A DNA stretch of 64,000 nucleotides from JAFLTL01 sp964389525 (GTDB lineage Bacteria > Bacteroidota > Bacteroidia > Bacteroidales > Muribaculaceae), in contig CAYMEX010000003.1 in the NCBI GenBank assembly GCA_964389525.1, positions 62,001 to 126,000 on the forward strand, written 5' to 3'. The notes under the pieces were generated by a model. It was not told the origin of the DNA. It saw nothing but the letters and a program-made list of their open reading frames with translations, and searched no databases. The position numbers and the translations under genes are program-made. Numbering within the stretch: position 1 is the stretch's first letter; every line of letters starts with the position of its first letter. Below are positions 16,691 to 25,871 of the stretch, one piece after another.

Positions 16691-17470
16691 TCAGAGATTG
16701 AGTTCGCTCAGGGCATGCTCGAGCTCCGTGCCTGTCAGGCGCGTGCGCAGCTTGCCGCGGTGAGCTATCGATATATTGCCCGTCTCCTCCGACACCACGA
16801 TAGCGAGCGCGTCGGTGGCCTGAGAGATGCCGAGAGCCGAGCGGTGACGCAGACCGAGTGAGCGCGGCACATCTGTGTCGTGGCTCACCGGCAGGATACA
16901 TCCGGCCGAAGCAAGCCGGCCGCGTGCCACGATGAGCGCACCGTCGTGAAGCGGCGAATTTTTGAAAAAGATATTCTCTATCAGGCGTGAGTTGATAAGC
17001 GCGTCGATCATGTCGCCCGTCTTCTCATACTCCTGCAGCGACACACCCTGCTCAATCACGATAAGGGCGCCCGTTTTCGTCTTGGCCATGTTGAGGCACG
17101 AGTAGACCACCGGCATCACTATCGCGCGTTTGGCCATCTCCTCGTCGCGCCCCTTGCCGTGACTGTGATGCAGCAGAGCCTTGAGAAGTTTCCATCGCTT
17201 GCGCGACCCGAGCTCGACAAGAAAACGCTTTATCTGATCCTGAAACAATATCACAAGCACAAGCAGACCGATGCTCATGAACTTGTCGAGGAGCGTGCCG
17301 GTAAGGCGCATGTCGAGTATCACCGACGCCAGCACCCACACACCCGTAAAAGCCAGGACACCGTAAAACACGTTTATCGAACCCGACTCCTTCATAAGCT
17401 TGTACAGGTAGTAGAGCACAAACGCTACAAGGAGTATGTCGAGAAGATCCTTTATGCCGAAAGATGCCAT
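16691..17470 (-). CDS. cdaA: Diadenylate cyclase CdaA
   Basis: CdaA makes cyclic di-AMP from two ATP molecules at the membrane; the messenger controls potassium and osmolyte balance and envelope stress. The 259-residue protein has three N-terminal membrane segments (about 8-80), a basic linker and the DAC domain. The two signature motifs are visible: DGA at 176-178 (LHDGALIV) and RHR at 208-210 (GLRHRSALG). It starts 5 bp after the gph stop and is followed by the cupin gene, so all three are co-transcribed. No gene for a c-di-AMP phosphodiesterase or CdaR is visible in the window. Confidence 0.95.
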   Translation of the reverse strand: MASFGIKDLLDILLVAFVLYYLYKLMKESGSINVFYGVLAFTGVWVLASVILDMRLTGTLLDKFMSIGLLVLVILFQDQIKRFLVELGSRKRWKLLKALLHHSHGKGRDEEMAKRAIVMPVVYSCLNMAKTKTGALIVIEQGVSLQEYEKTGDMIDALINSRLIENIFFKNSPLHDGALIVARGRLASAGCILPVSHDTDVPRSLGLRHRSALGISQATDALAIVVSEETGNISIAHRGKLRTRLTGTELEHALSELNL

Positions 17471-17475
17471 GACAG

Positions 17476-18150
17476 TCAGAGTATTTTGGAATTCTTGGTT
17501 TCGATTATATCAAGCAGTTGCGCGGGCGAACTGATGATGTTGCAGGCATTGTTCTCGGCAAGCTCGCTCTCGGGGCGGAACCCCCACGTCACGCCCACCG
17601 ACTCCACGCCTGCGCGCCATGCCGTCTCCATGTCCACGCCCGAGTCACCCGCATACAGCACCGAGTCTTTGGCAGCCGGAGACTTCAACAGCACCTGAAA
17701 CACCACCGACGGGTCGGGCTTCACCGGCACACCGCTTTTCTGTCCCTCGACCGCGGCCCACTCTATATCCGGGAAAAAATAGCCGATTATACGCTCCACG
17801 GCCGACTGATACTTGTTGCTTGCCACCGCGAGTCTGATGCCGCGCGCCTGCAGCTCGTGCAGCAGTTCGGGTATTCCGGCATAGGGTGTCGAGGCATCGG
17901 TCAGGTGCTCGTCGTAATATTCCTTGAAAAAACGCCTCACGCGTTCGATCTCGTCATCGTAGCGCGCCTCTGAGGGGAGAGCCCGCTCGATCAGTTTCGT
18001 CACGCCGTTGCCCACGTAAAACGGATATGCCGACATGTGGTGCGTCGGGTAGCCACCCTCGGCGAGCGCATGGTTGGTCGCAGCCGCAAGATCGGCTATT
18101 GTGTTGACGAGAGTGCCGTCAAGGTCAAATATCACTAATTCGGTTTTCAT
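17476..18150 (-). CDS. gph: HAD-family phosphatase, phosphoglycolate phosphatase-like
   Basis: This 224-residue HAD hydrolase has motif I DLDGTLVNT (Asp9 nucleophile, Asp11 general acid), motif II near AVASNKYQS and motif III/IV KPDPSV and YAGDSGVDMETA. The helical cap insertion after motif I is of subfamily I type, as in phosphoglycolate phosphatase and beta-phosphoglucomutase. Annotation as Gph rests on overall similarity and DLDGTLVNTIADL. The true substrate could be another small phosphate ester. It lies 21 bp downstream of tamL in the same run. Confidence 0.75.
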   Translation of the reverse strand: MKTELVIFDLDGTLVNTIADLAAATNHALAEGGYPTHHMSAYPFYVGNGVTKLIERALPSEARYDDEIERVRRFFKEYYDEHLTDASTPYAGIPELLHELQARGIRLAVASNKYQSAVERIIGYFFPDIEWAAVEGQKSGVPVKPDPSVVFQVLLKSPAAKDSVLYAGDSGVDMETAWRAGVESVGVTWGFRPESELAENNACNIISSPAQLLDIIETKNSKIL

Positions 18151-18171
18151 GCGATGGTTGGATGCTGGTAT

Positions 18172-20520
18172 TCAGAATGGATAGCCCACGGCAAAATGAA
18201 ACGTGGCGTCGCGCGACAGTTTGGGATGCACGATAGGCCACGGCTCCTGGTTGATGGCCGGATTGCGGGCTTTCATGCCCACATCGAGGCGCAGCAGGAA
18301 ATAGGTGAAGTCGAGGCGCAGGCCGAGGCCGTAGGATGCGGCCATCTCTTTGTAGAAGCTGTCGAACTTGAAGACGCCTCCGGGCTGGTTCTCGTAGTCT
18401 CTTATCGTCCATATGTTTCCGGCGTCGACAAACAATGCTCCTTCAATCACCCAGAAAAGCTTGCAACGGTACTCGGCCGACAGCACGAGATTGATGTCGC
18501 CGCACTGGTTGATGAAGTTGCTCACCGAGTTGCGCGACGCATATCTGCCCGGACCGAGAGTGCGCACTCCCCAGCCTCTCACGCCGTTGGCGCCGCCGGC
18601 ATAAAAACGCTTTTCAAACGGTATCATCCTCGAGTTGCCGTAGGGCGTGGCAATGCCGAGCGTACCCCTGAAGGCAAACGAGTTGCGCGAGTCGAGTGTG
18701 AAAAGACGCGTATAGTCGATCTCACCCTTCAGATATTGGGCGAACTGTATGCCGAACACCTTGTAGACGCCGTCATCGCGTTTACGGCCGCCGATCGACG
18801 AGGCTGCGTAAAGCAGGTTGCCCGCAGTCTCGCCATACACACGCAGCGTGTATATGTCGGGCTGCGCCACCACGCCGCGCCGCGTGTTCTCGTTGTGGCG
18901 GCGGTTTGTGCGGTAATAGGAGTAGGCCATATCCATGATGAAATGGTCCTCGTAGCTGTAGCGCAGCAGCGGATTGGCCGGAGCGATCGTGTTGAGGAAA
19001 TCGATCGTGCTGCGTGGCAGACTCACCACATTTATGTCGACCAGATTGAGCGTGCGGCGTATGGTGTTGTTGCGTTGCGTCCAGTGATATTTCCATCCGG
19101 CACCCATGATCAGGCGCGTGTACTCCGGGCGCTCCTGATAGTTGAAAGTCACCGCCACCTCACTCGTCGCCTTCACCTTGCGCTTGAAGTCGCGCGATAT
19201 GAACGGGAACATGAACCGCGGGAACGTCAGACCCACATCGGTCGACACCTCGGTGTAGCGGTTGTTGATCAGCCCCTCGAGATTACCCGAAATGCTTTCA
19301 TACGACGTGCGCACCTTGGCGGTGAGCATCTCGGCACGCTGCCACAGATTGCGGTGCTGATAGGTCATGCCTATGCCGAAACCGAGATCGCCCTCCGAGT
19401 TCGTTCCCTCCAGCTCGACCGACACACCCTGTTTCTTTGTGCGCGACACATAGATCCACGCGTCGAGCAGCCCGTCGCCGTCGACCTCACCCGGCACTCT
19501 GCGCATCACCACGTTCACATACTTCAGTATGCTCAGGCGGCTCAGACCCTCATACGTGCGGTTCACGTCGTTCTCGCTGTAGAGCTTCCCCGGCTGCAGA
19601 TACACTTTGTCCTCCAGAGCCGCAGGTTTCAGATAACGGTCGGGGCCGTACACCACCGTCACTCCGCGATACCCGACAGAGTCAGACCCGGCAGGCAGCC
19701 CGCCCGCAGTCATGTCGAAATTGTCGGCGTCGGTCACGATATAGACCTTGTTGATCATATATCTCTTGTGCAGATCCTTAATGCTTCCGGGAGTGCCGTC
19801 GGGGCGGTAAGGCGGACGCACCTTCATCGTCAGGTCGATCAGTTTCGACCCCGCCGAGGTGTCGGCGATGAAAGTGATGTAGTCCTTCACGAAATCATAG
19901 TACCCCTTGTCGCGCAGACGCTCCGTTATAGCCACACGCTCAGCCTCAAGCATGTTTCGGTCGAAATACATGCCCTGCCTCAGCGTGATCTTGTCGTAGT
20001 CGGCCATGATCTCCTTCGACACCGCCTCGTCGTCGATGTCATAGGTCAGCATCCTCACCACGTGCGGGCATCCGGGCGTCACGCGGTAGGTCACGTCTAT
20101 TTTCTTCTTGTCGCTGCGGGCGATCGTGTCGACGCTCACACTCGCGTCGGTATATCCGCGGTTGACCAGCGCAAGCCTCAGCTGTCGGCGCGATTGTGCC
20201 GTCAGCACATCGTCGTAGATCACAGGAGCCTGTCCGAGACGGCGGAGCCAGCGGTTGACCGACTTCGTGCTGTCGCGCCCCGAGAGATTGTACGTGGCAA
20301 GCTGCAGTTTCAGAAATCCGAGCACCTTGTGGTTGGGCTGCTGACGCAGATAGTTGACGAGCGACGACGGCTCCACCTCCTTGCCGCAGTCGGCACCCGT
20401 CGTGTCAGGCTCGACCTTGATTTTGACTGTATTGAGCAGATACTCGCCGTCGGGCACATGCTTCACCGTGCTGCACGACCAGAGCAGCACGACAGCGAGA
20501 ACCGACAGCACATATCTCAT
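18172..20520 (-). CDS. TamA/BamA-family outer-membrane lipoprotein (TamL-like)
   Basis: This 782-residue protein has an SPII lipobox (VVLLWSC), POTRA-like segments (about 20-330; RRQLRLALVNRGYTDASV, ERVAITERLRDKGYYDF) and a C-terminal Omp85 barrel ending FHFAVGYPF. The barrel includes the conserved lid-loop region near RGWGVRTLGPG. In Bacteroidota a lipidated TamA-like protein is called TamL and is thought to work with TamB in envelope biogenesis. I take the ATG at 20520, which overlaps the wbqC-like stop as ATGA. A start three codons upstream is also possible. No tamB-like gene is adjacent here. Confidence 0.85.
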   Translation of the reverse strand: MRYVLSVLAVVLLWSCSTVKHVPDGEYLLNTVKIKVEPDTTGADCGKEVEPSSLVNYLRQQPNHKVLGFLKLQLATYNLSGRDSTKSVNRWLRRLGQAPVIYDDVLTAQSRRQLRLALVNRGYTDASVSVDTIARSDKKKIDVTYRVTPGCPHVVRMLTYDIDDEAVSKEIMADYDKITLRQGMYFDRNMLEAERVAITERLRDKGYYDFVKDYITFIADTSAGSKLIDLTMKVRPPYRPDGTPGSIKDLHKRYMINKVYIVTDADNFDMTAGGLPAGSDSVGYRGVTVVYGPDRYLKPAALEDKVYLQPGKLYSENDVNRTYEGLSRLSILKYVNVVMRRVPGEVDGDGLLDAWIYVSRTKKQGVSVELEGTNSEGDLGFGIGMTYQHRNLWQRAEMLTAKVRTSYESISGNLEGLINNRYTEVSTDVGLTFPRFMFPFISRDFKRKVKATSEVAVTFNYQERPEYTRLIMGAGWKYHWTQRNNTIRRTLNLVDINVVSLPRSTIDFLNTIAPANPLLRYSYEDHFIMDMAYSYYRTNRRHNENTRRGVVAQPDIYTLRVYGETAGNLLYAASSIGGRKRDDGVYKVFGIQFAQYLKGEIDYTRLFTLDSRNSFAFRGTLGIATPYGNSRMIPFEKRFYAGGANGVRGWGVRTLGPGRYASRNSVSNFINQCGDINLVLSAEYRCKLFWVIEGALFVDAGNIWTIRDYENQPGGVFKFDSFYKEMAASYGLGLRLDFTYFLLRLDVGMKARNPAINQEPWPIVHPKLSRDATFHFAVGYPF

Positions 20521-21143
20521 CGCTCCCATGGCGTTCCGTCGGGTTTAAGCCCCGCGAGCGAGCGCAGATAGAGCAGCGCTTCCGGGCCGAGATTGAAAAG
20601 CAGATCGAGTATGCTCAGTCCGCCGATGAAACCGAGCTGCGACCGGCGCACCTGATAGTAAGGCGGCAGATCGGCTATCTCGGCAGTCACGGACGGCACG
20701 CTGTCGCTCATCACCACCTCCGTCGACTGTCCGAGCAGTTTCATCACAGAAGCCGTTGTAGCCTCGATATAGCCACACAACCCCTGAAACCTGTCAACCG
20801 TACTCCGATCGAAAAACATTGCGAGATTCGGAAAGTAATGCTCAAAAAACGGCGTTCTGCCATATGCGCTCTCCAGAGTCACACGATGCACGTGCCACCA
20901 CTCCCCATGTTCCGAGAGCACAGTCTGCCTCATGCCCGCCTCGCCGGCATCATGCCGCCGGCTCACGGGCACGGTCAGCGAGAGCCGTCCCCTCACGTCG
21001 GCGATGTCATAGCGGTGTGTCGCCTTGTCGCGCTTGTCCCAGCGTCCGAGGCCGCCGATATGCACACGATCCCCCTTGATCGCCTCGACCCACCAGGCGA
21101 TCGGAGCGAAAAGACGCGGCTGCAGACAAGTCGGTTCAAGCAT
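20517..21143 (-). CDS. WbqC-family protein
   Basis: This is a 208-residue protein of the WbqC family. The start at 21143 (MLEPTCLQPRLFAPIAWW) gives the family's usual N terminus. WDKRDKATHRYDI, LTVPVSR and HYFPNLAMFFD follow, and the C terminus carries YYQVRRSQLGFIGGLSILDLLFNLGPEA. WbqC proteins occur in glycan and O-antigen gene sets and are thought to belong to an acyl- or amide-transfer superfamily; the activity is not established. It starts 10 bp after the lepB stop and overlaps tamL by 4 bp, so it is part of the envelope operon. Confidence 0.8.
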   Translation of the reverse strand: MLEPTCLQPRLFAPIAWWVEAIKGDRVHIGGLGRWDKRDKATHRYDIADVRGRLSLTVPVSRRHDAGEAGMRQTVLSEHGEWWHVHRVTLESAYGRTPFFEHYFPNLAMFFDRSTVDRFQGLCGYIEATTASVMKLLGQSTEVVMSDSVPSVTAEIADLPPYYQVRRSQLGFIGGLSILDLLFNLGPEALLYLRSLAGLKPDGTPWER

Positions 21144-21153
21144 GATCGTGATA

Positions 21154-22614
21154 TTACTTGTCGGGATTGGCGTCCTTGAATATGCGGTTCCAGCGTATGC
21201 CGCCGTTAAATATCGAGCGGTCTTTGTCAAACGACACAAGCACTCTCCACGGTGTGCCCACGATATGATCCTCAGGCACAAAGCCCCAGAAGCGCGAGTC
21301 GAGCGAGTTGTCGCGGTTGTCGCCCATCATGTAGTAGTAATCCATCTTGAAAGTGTATGTGTCGGCCGCCTTGCCGTCGATATACACCTTGCCGTCCTCA
21401 CGAAGCTCTGCTGTCGGGTTGTTTTCATACACCCTTATCGGACGCTCGTAGAGAGCCCAGTTCTCAGGCGTCAGCTCGACAGTCATCCCCTTGGCCGGGA
21501 TCACTATGCCCTCCTCGCCGCCATAGTTGAGAAGCGTCCAGTTTGCCGACAGAGCCTCGGGGAAAAGCCCCTCGCCGGTCGCCGGCACAGTCTGCGCCAG
21601 CACAAGAAATCCGGGTATCGTCTGCAGTTTCTCTTTCATCTGCCGGGTCATGGGCGCCATGTAGATCGGAGGCACCGACCCGTCTTCATTGACCTTGAAT
21701 CCCATCGAAGCCACATTGCCGACGTCGCGCGGGCCCACAGGTATGTGATGGCGGTCATCGGCAGCCACTTCAAGATCCTCCCACACCTGCTCGGTGATGG
21801 GCGAACTCATCTGGAAGTAATAGTTGAACTGCACATTTTCAGGCTGCGGCTGGGCCACACCGTCGATATAGATGACACCGTCGGCGATCTTCAGGCGGTC
21901 GCCGGGCAGACCCACACAGCGTTTCACATAATTCTCGCGGCGGTCGACAGGACGGTAGATCTGTTCGCCGAACACCTCTTTGTTGCCGAGTACGGCGGCG
22001 CGGCCATATGTCTTCACAAGCGTGTAGTAATCGGGGTTCTGCACCTTCGACATGATCGTGTCGCCGGCAGGGAAATTGAAGACGACAATGTCGCCGCGCT
22101 CCACGTCGCGCTGTCCTTTCAGACGGTGATAGGGCAGCGACGGGCTGTCGAGGTAGCTTTTGCCCAGGCCGAACGGCAGATCGCTGTGCACAAGCGGGAA
22201 ATTGACAGGCGTCATAGGCACACGTGGACCGTAGACCGTCTTGTTCACAAACAGATAGTCGCCCGTAAGCAGCGTCTTTTCAAGCGACGATGACGGTATC
22301 TGATAGTTCTGTCCCAGAAAAGCGAACACAAAATAGACAAGGATCAGAGCATAGACGATCGCGTCCACCCAGCTCATCACGCTTCTCACATTTTTGTTTT
22401 TGCTCTTCTTCCACCACGTGAAAGGTATATAGCCCGTGATATAGATGTCAAACAGCAGAGCCAGACCGAGTATCAGCCACCAGTTGCCCATCCATGCCAC
22501 CCACAGGGTGTAGATGAGAGCCACGATGCCAAATCTTACCCAGCGCGTGGTGCGGGTCGACTCTATGCGCTCCCTCAGCGTCTCGGGAGCCTTTTTTTCC
22601 TTATTATCGTTCAT
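21154..22614 (-). CDS. lepB: Signal peptidase I, long Bacteroidota form
   Basis: It cleaves signal peptides at the outer face of the inner membrane. The 486-residue protein has membrane segments at about 26-60 and 85-101. The catalytic Ser110 lies in QIPSSSLEKTL and the general base Lys231 in NYVKRCVGLPGD. Box E, MGDNRDNSLDSRFWG, is near residue 445. The stretch between Lys231 and box E is about 200 residues, well beyond the compact E. coli arrangement; this expansion is seen in related bacteria. The start at 22614 (MNDNKEKK) excludes an upstream frame that runs through a REP element. It is followed 10 bp later by the wbqC-like gene. Confidence 0.95.
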   Translation of the reverse strand: MNDNKEKKAPETLRERIESTRTTRWVRFGIVALIYTLWVAWMGNWWLILGLALLFDIYITGYIPFTWWKKSKNKNVRSVMSWVDAIVYALILVYFVFAFLGQNYQIPSSSLEKTLLTGDYLFVNKTVYGPRVPMTPVNFPLVHSDLPFGLGKSYLDSPSLPYHRLKGQRDVERGDIVVFNFPAGDTIMSKVQNPDYYTLVKTYGRAAVLGNKEVFGEQIYRPVDRRENYVKRCVGLPGDRLKIADGVIYIDGVAQPQPENVQFNYYFQMSSPITEQVWEDLEVAADDRHHIPVGPRDVGNVASMGFKVNEDGSVPPIYMAPMTRQMKEKLQTIPGFLVLAQTVPATGEGLFPEALSANWTLLNYGGEEGIVIPAKGMTVELTPENWALYERPIRVYENNPTAELREDGKVYIDGKAADTYTFKMDYYYMMGDNRDNSLDSRFWGFVPEDHIVGTPWRVLVSFDKDRSIFNGGIRWNRIFKDANPDK

Positions 22615-22653
22615 CACATTAATCGTAAATATTACCGTCAGAGCAGCCGGTCG

Positions 22654-22677
22654 TAGGGACGCACGGTCCGTGCGTCC
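22654..22677 (+). repeat. GTAG-type REP element inside the dapB-lepB spacer
   Basis: GTAG plus a palindrome with arms GGACGCACGG and CCGTGCGTCC around a single T. It is a variant of family A with a changed centre. It fills much of the 71-bp gap between the dapB stop and the lepB start, in antisense orientation to the operon, so the transcript carries its complement as a stem-loop. Confidence 0.85.
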
Positions 22678-22685
22678 TTCACTTC

Positions 22686-23453
22686 TCAAAGCACATCAAG
22701 CAGCTTCCCGTCGGCCACGAGATGGCGCATGAAAGCCTCCATCTCCACAAGCCCCTTCACATCGCCTTTGCCGATCCACTCGGCAGCTACGACAGCGCCG
22801 AGGGCAAACCCCTCGCGGCTGTGGGCGCGGTGCTCGAGAGTGATTGTGTCGACCTCCGACTCCCACTTGATTATGTGGGTGCCCGGCACCTCTCCCTCGC
22901 GCTCGTGTGCGATGACGAGCTTGTCGTTGCCGGCCGACTCGTCCTCGGTCCATCCGTTAACACCGGGTGTGCGCTCCACGATATCCTCGGCAAGCGAGCG
23001 CGCCGTGCCGCTCGGATGATCGAGCTTGTGTATGTGGTGGATCTCCTTCATCGACGGAGTATAAACCCCGGGGACCGAAGCCATCAGCCGCGCGGCATAC
23101 TTGTTGATCGCAAAAAACAGATTCACGCCGAGGCTGAAATTCGACGTCCAGAAAAGAGTGCCGTCGCTTGCGGCGATCTCCTTTTTCACCTCATCAAGGC
23201 TGTCGAGCCAGCCGGTCGTACCCGACACGACGGGGATACCGGCCTCCATCAGGCGGGCATAGTTGCCGATAGCAGCAGTAGGCACACTGAACTCTATCGC
23301 CACCTGAGCTTCCTTCAGGCCGGGCTGATCCCATCCGTATGCCTCATTGCCCGATGCCGGGTCGACTATCGCCACGATCTCATGCCCGCGGCCGAGTGCG
23401 ATTCGTTCGATTGCGTGGCCCATGCGGCCATAACCTATAAGTGCGATCTTCAT
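22686..23453 (-). CDS. dapB: 4-hydroxy-tetrahydrodipicolinate reductase
   Basis: DapB reduces the DapA product with NAD(P)H in the lysine and meso-diaminopimelate pathway, which feeds peptidoglycan. The 255-residue protein begins with the nucleotide-binding motif GYGRMGHAI. It contains the catalytic region EIHHIHKLDHPSGTA, whose HHxxKxDxPSGTA signature is diagnostic. It lies between queE (15 bp upstream) and lepB. No other dap gene is in the window. Confidence 0.96.
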   Translation of the reverse strand: MKIALIGYGRMGHAIERIALGRGHEIVAIVDPASGNEAYGWDQPGLKEAQVAIEFSVPTAAIGNYARLMEAGIPVVSGTTGWLDSLDEVKKEIAASDGTLFWTSNFSLGVNLFFAINKYAARLMASVPGVYTPSMKEIHHIHKLDHPSGTARSLAEDIVERTPGVNGWTEDESAGNDKLVIAHEREGEVPGTHIIKWESEVDTITLEHRAHSREGFALGAVVAAEWIGKGDVKGLVEMEAFMRHLVADGKLLDVL

Positions 23454-23468
23454 ATCTTCTATATCGTT

Positions 23469-24050
23469 TTATCTGATTTCAATCATGCGGTGCGTCTGAA
23501 GCGACAGCCGCCAGTCGGGGTGACGGAGCACTGCATCGACGGTTGCCTCCACATTCTCGCCTGAGCAGGGCTGCAGAAAGCGGTTGCCGGTGGCAAAACT
23601 CCGGGCCACGCTCTCGAGTTCCATGTCGCTCTGCCCTGTATAGACAAGCTTGAGCTCATCGGCCCTCGCAGCCGTGTCGTCGTCGACATGATAGGGCGGT
23701 GTGGCATCCTTTTTGGGCGAACAGGTGATCCAGTCGACGTCGCCCCTGACCGGACGCGTGCCGTTGGTCTCCACATGAACACGGCGTCCGTCGGCGTGTA
23801 TGGCGTCGGCCAGTTCGGTCAGATCATAGAGCGAGGGCTCTCCCCCGGTCACTATCACAATGGGGGTACGGTATTTCCTCACCTCATCCATGATCTCACC
23901 CACCTCCATCAGTGTCGATGCCGAGTGGTCGGTGTCACAGAAGTCGCAACGCAGGTTGCACCCCGACAGCCTGACGAACACCGCCGCGCTGCCCGTGTGC
24001 ATCCCCTCGCCCTGAAGGCTGTGAAATATCTCGTTGACAGGAAGTTTCAT
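23469..24050 (-). CDS. queE: 7-carboxy-7-deazaguanine synthase
   Basis: QueE is a radical SAM enzyme that contracts 6-carboxy-tetrahydropterin to 7-carboxy-7-deazaguanine in queuosine synthesis. The 193-residue protein begins with the family N terminus NEIFHSLQGEG. The [4Fe-4S] cysteines are Cys31, Cys35 and Cys38 (CNLRCDFC), and VTGGEPSLY provides the SAM-binding GGE motif. It lies directly after queD with a 6-bp gap, consistent with two sequential pathway steps in one operon. Confidence 0.95.
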   Translation of the reverse strand: MKLPVNEIFHSLQGEGMHTGSAAVFVRLSGCNLRCDFCDTDHSASTLMEVGEIMDEVRKYRTPIVIVTGGEPSLYDLTELADAIHADGRRVHVETNGTRPVRGDVDWITCSPKKDATPPYHVDDDTAARADELKLVYTGQSDMELESVARSFATGNRFLQPCSGENVEATVDAVLRHPDWRLSLQTHRMIEIR

Positions 24051-24056
24051 TTCTGT

Positions 24057-24389
24057 TCAGTCGATCTCGTAGGCTGCGGTGTTTCCTTCCGACTCCTGCA
24101 CCTCCACCCTGTAGCAGTTATCCACGCGCTCCTGTATCCATCGCGCTATGTTCTCGGCCGTGGGGTTGAACGGAAGCACCTCGTTGAAATCGGCATGATC
24201 GAGCACACCGGTGACATTCTCCTTGATATGCGTGAAATCAGTCACCATGCCCGCCTCGTTGAGCTCCTTGGCGCGGCAATAGACAGTGATGACCCAGTTG
24301 TGGCCATGCTTGCGCGTGCACTTGCTGGGATAAGGAAGCTCGAGCGAGTGGCTTCCCGATATCTCTAAACGTTTGCTGACGTAGTACAT
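24057..24389 (-). CDS. queD: 6-carboxy-5,6,7,8-tetrahydropterin synthase
   Basis: QueD converts dihydroneopterin triphosphate to 6-carboxy-tetrahydropterin, the substrate of QueE. The 110-residue protein has the zinc ligands His14 (GSHSL) and His28/His30 (KHGHNW), the catalytic Cys24 (PSKCTRKHGH), and the acid-base segment LDHADFNE. A terminal Glu in VEVQESEGNTA completes the site. The gene sits between cca and queE. Queuosine is a tRNA modification, so neighbourhood with the CCA-adding enzyme gives a small tRNA-maturation block. Confidence 0.95.
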   Translation of the reverse strand: MYYVSKRLEISGSHSLELPYPSKCTRKHGHNWVITVYCRAKELNEAGMVTDFTHIKENVTGVLDHADFNEVLPFNPTAENIARWIQERVDNCYRVEVQESEGNTAAYEID

Positions 24390-24402
24390 ATACTTTCTTC
24401 CT

Positions 24403-25848
24403 TTACTTCTCTGTCGCGACAGGCGTCATACCCAGCTCGGCCGCACGCTCCAGCAGAAGCGCGCGGGCCTCGTCGTGATCGTTGTGTATGCGTCCGTCGA
24501 GTATTGCATCCTTCACATAAGTCTTCAGCTCACCCACGATCTTCAGGCGCTCGGGCGGATCGGAGGGCTGCATGCCGAACGTCGCCATGATCTCATGCCC
24601 GTCGATCGGAGGCTGGAATGTCCTGATGTGGTCACGTTCCTCAAGATCCTTCATCTTCTCCCTCACGATCTGGAAATTGTGAAGCAGACGGCGCACCTTG
24701 TCGGCGTTCTTCGACGTGATGTCGGCTTCGCAGAGAGTCATAAGATCCTCTATGTCCTCACCGGCGTCAAAAAGCACACGGCGCACGGCCGAGTCGGTCA
24801 CCTCCTCCTCCACAAGAGCGATGGGACGCATATGCAGCTCCACGAGTTTCTGCACATACTTCATCTTCTCGTTGAGCGGGAGCTTGAGACTGCGGAATAT
24901 CTTTGGCACCATGCGTGCCCCTATGAAATTGTGGTTATGGAAAGTCCATCCCTGTTTAGGGTCCCACCGCTTGGTCACTGGCTTGGCTATGTCGTGGAGC
25001 AGGGCGGCCCAGCGCAGCCAGAGCGAGTCGGACTTCGCCGCCACGTTGTCGAGCACCTCGAGCGTGTGCAGGAAATTGTCTTTATGGCCGCGGCCGTTCA
25101 CCGTCTCCACTCCCCTCATCGCGTCGAGCTCCGGCAACACGAGCGGAAGCAGATGTGTCTCCGACAAAAGCATCCACGCTCTCGACGGACTGTCGCTCTG
25201 CATCATCTTGCAAAGCTCGTCGGCGACCCTCTCGCGTGAGATGATTTCAAGGCGCGAAGCGTTGCGCCTGATCGCCTCCATCGTCTCCGGCACGATAGTG
25301 AAACCGAGTCGGGCGGCAAACCTCACCGCGCGAAGCATGCGCAGCGGATCGTCGCTGAAAGTTATGTCGGGGTCGAGCGGCGTCCTTATAAGCCCCTTGT
25401 CGAGATCGCCTATGCCGCCGAACATGTCGACAACTTCGCCGAAACATTCGCCGCTGTTGACACAAAGCGCAAGCGCGTTGATCGTGAAATCGCGGCGCGA
25501 GAGATCGTCTTCAAGCGTGCCGTCCTCGACTATAGGCTTGCGCGAGCCACGGTTATATGACTCCTTCCGCGCCCCTACAAATTCGAGCTCCATTCCCCCC
25601 ATCAGCACCTGCGCCGTACCGAAATTACGGAACACCGTCAGGCGCGCATGCTTCCTCTCCGACGCAATGGCCTCGGCAAGCTCGATACCCGATCCAACGG
25701 TCACGAAATCGATATCCTTCGACTTGCGCCCGAGAAACAGATCCCTCACATAGCCGCCGACAACATATGCGCGTCGGTTCAGGCGGTCGGCCACCCTGCC
25801 CACCGTCAGAAAAGGCTCTTTGGATATTTCTTCCCGAAATTCAGCCAT
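24403..25848 (-). CDS. cca: CCA tRNA nucleotidyltransferase with HD domain
   Basis: It adds or repairs the 3'-CCA of tRNAs; the tRNA-Pro gene in this window lacks an encoded CCA. The 481-residue class II nucleotidyltransferase shows YVVGGYVRDLFLGRKSKDIDF with the two metal-binding Asp residues. RRDFTINALAL, the RNA-binding domain (MLRAVRFAARLGF) and a C-terminal HD domain (LLHDIAKP, HNHNFIGARM) follow. A separate poly(A) polymerase is not excluded by sequence alone, but the HD domain and length fit the CCA-adding enzyme of this phylum. It starts 23 bp after the M24 peptidase stop. Confidence 0.9.
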   Translation of the reverse strand: MAEFREEISKEPFLTVGRVADRLNRRAYVVGGYVRDLFLGRKSKDIDFVTVGSGIELAEAIASERKHARLTVFRNFGTAQVLMGGMELEFVGARKESYNRGSRKPIVEDGTLEDDLSRRDFTINALALCVNSGECFGEVVDMFGGIGDLDKGLIRTPLDPDITFSDDPLRMLRAVRFAARLGFTIVPETMEAIRRNASRLEIISRERVADELCKMMQSDSPSRAWMLLSETHLLPLVLPELDAMRGVETVNGRGHKDNFLHTLEVLDNVAAKSDSLWLRWAALLHDIAKPVTKRWDPKQGWTFHNHNFIGARMVPKIFRSLKLPLNEKMKYVQKLVELHMRPIALVEEEVTDSAVRRVLFDAGEDIEDLMTLCEADITSKNADKVRRLLHNFQIVREKMKDLEERDHIRTFQPPIDGHEIMATFGMQPSDPPERLKIVGELKTYVKDAILDGRIHNDHDEARALLLERAAELGMTPVATEK

Positions 25849-25871
25849 TGCAACGTTCCGTTAATTCGCTT

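Noticed and set aside
18154..20571. An 805-codon open frame on the + strand
   Set aside because: Antisense shadow of the tamL-like gene, with no domain and a His/Arg-rich composition.
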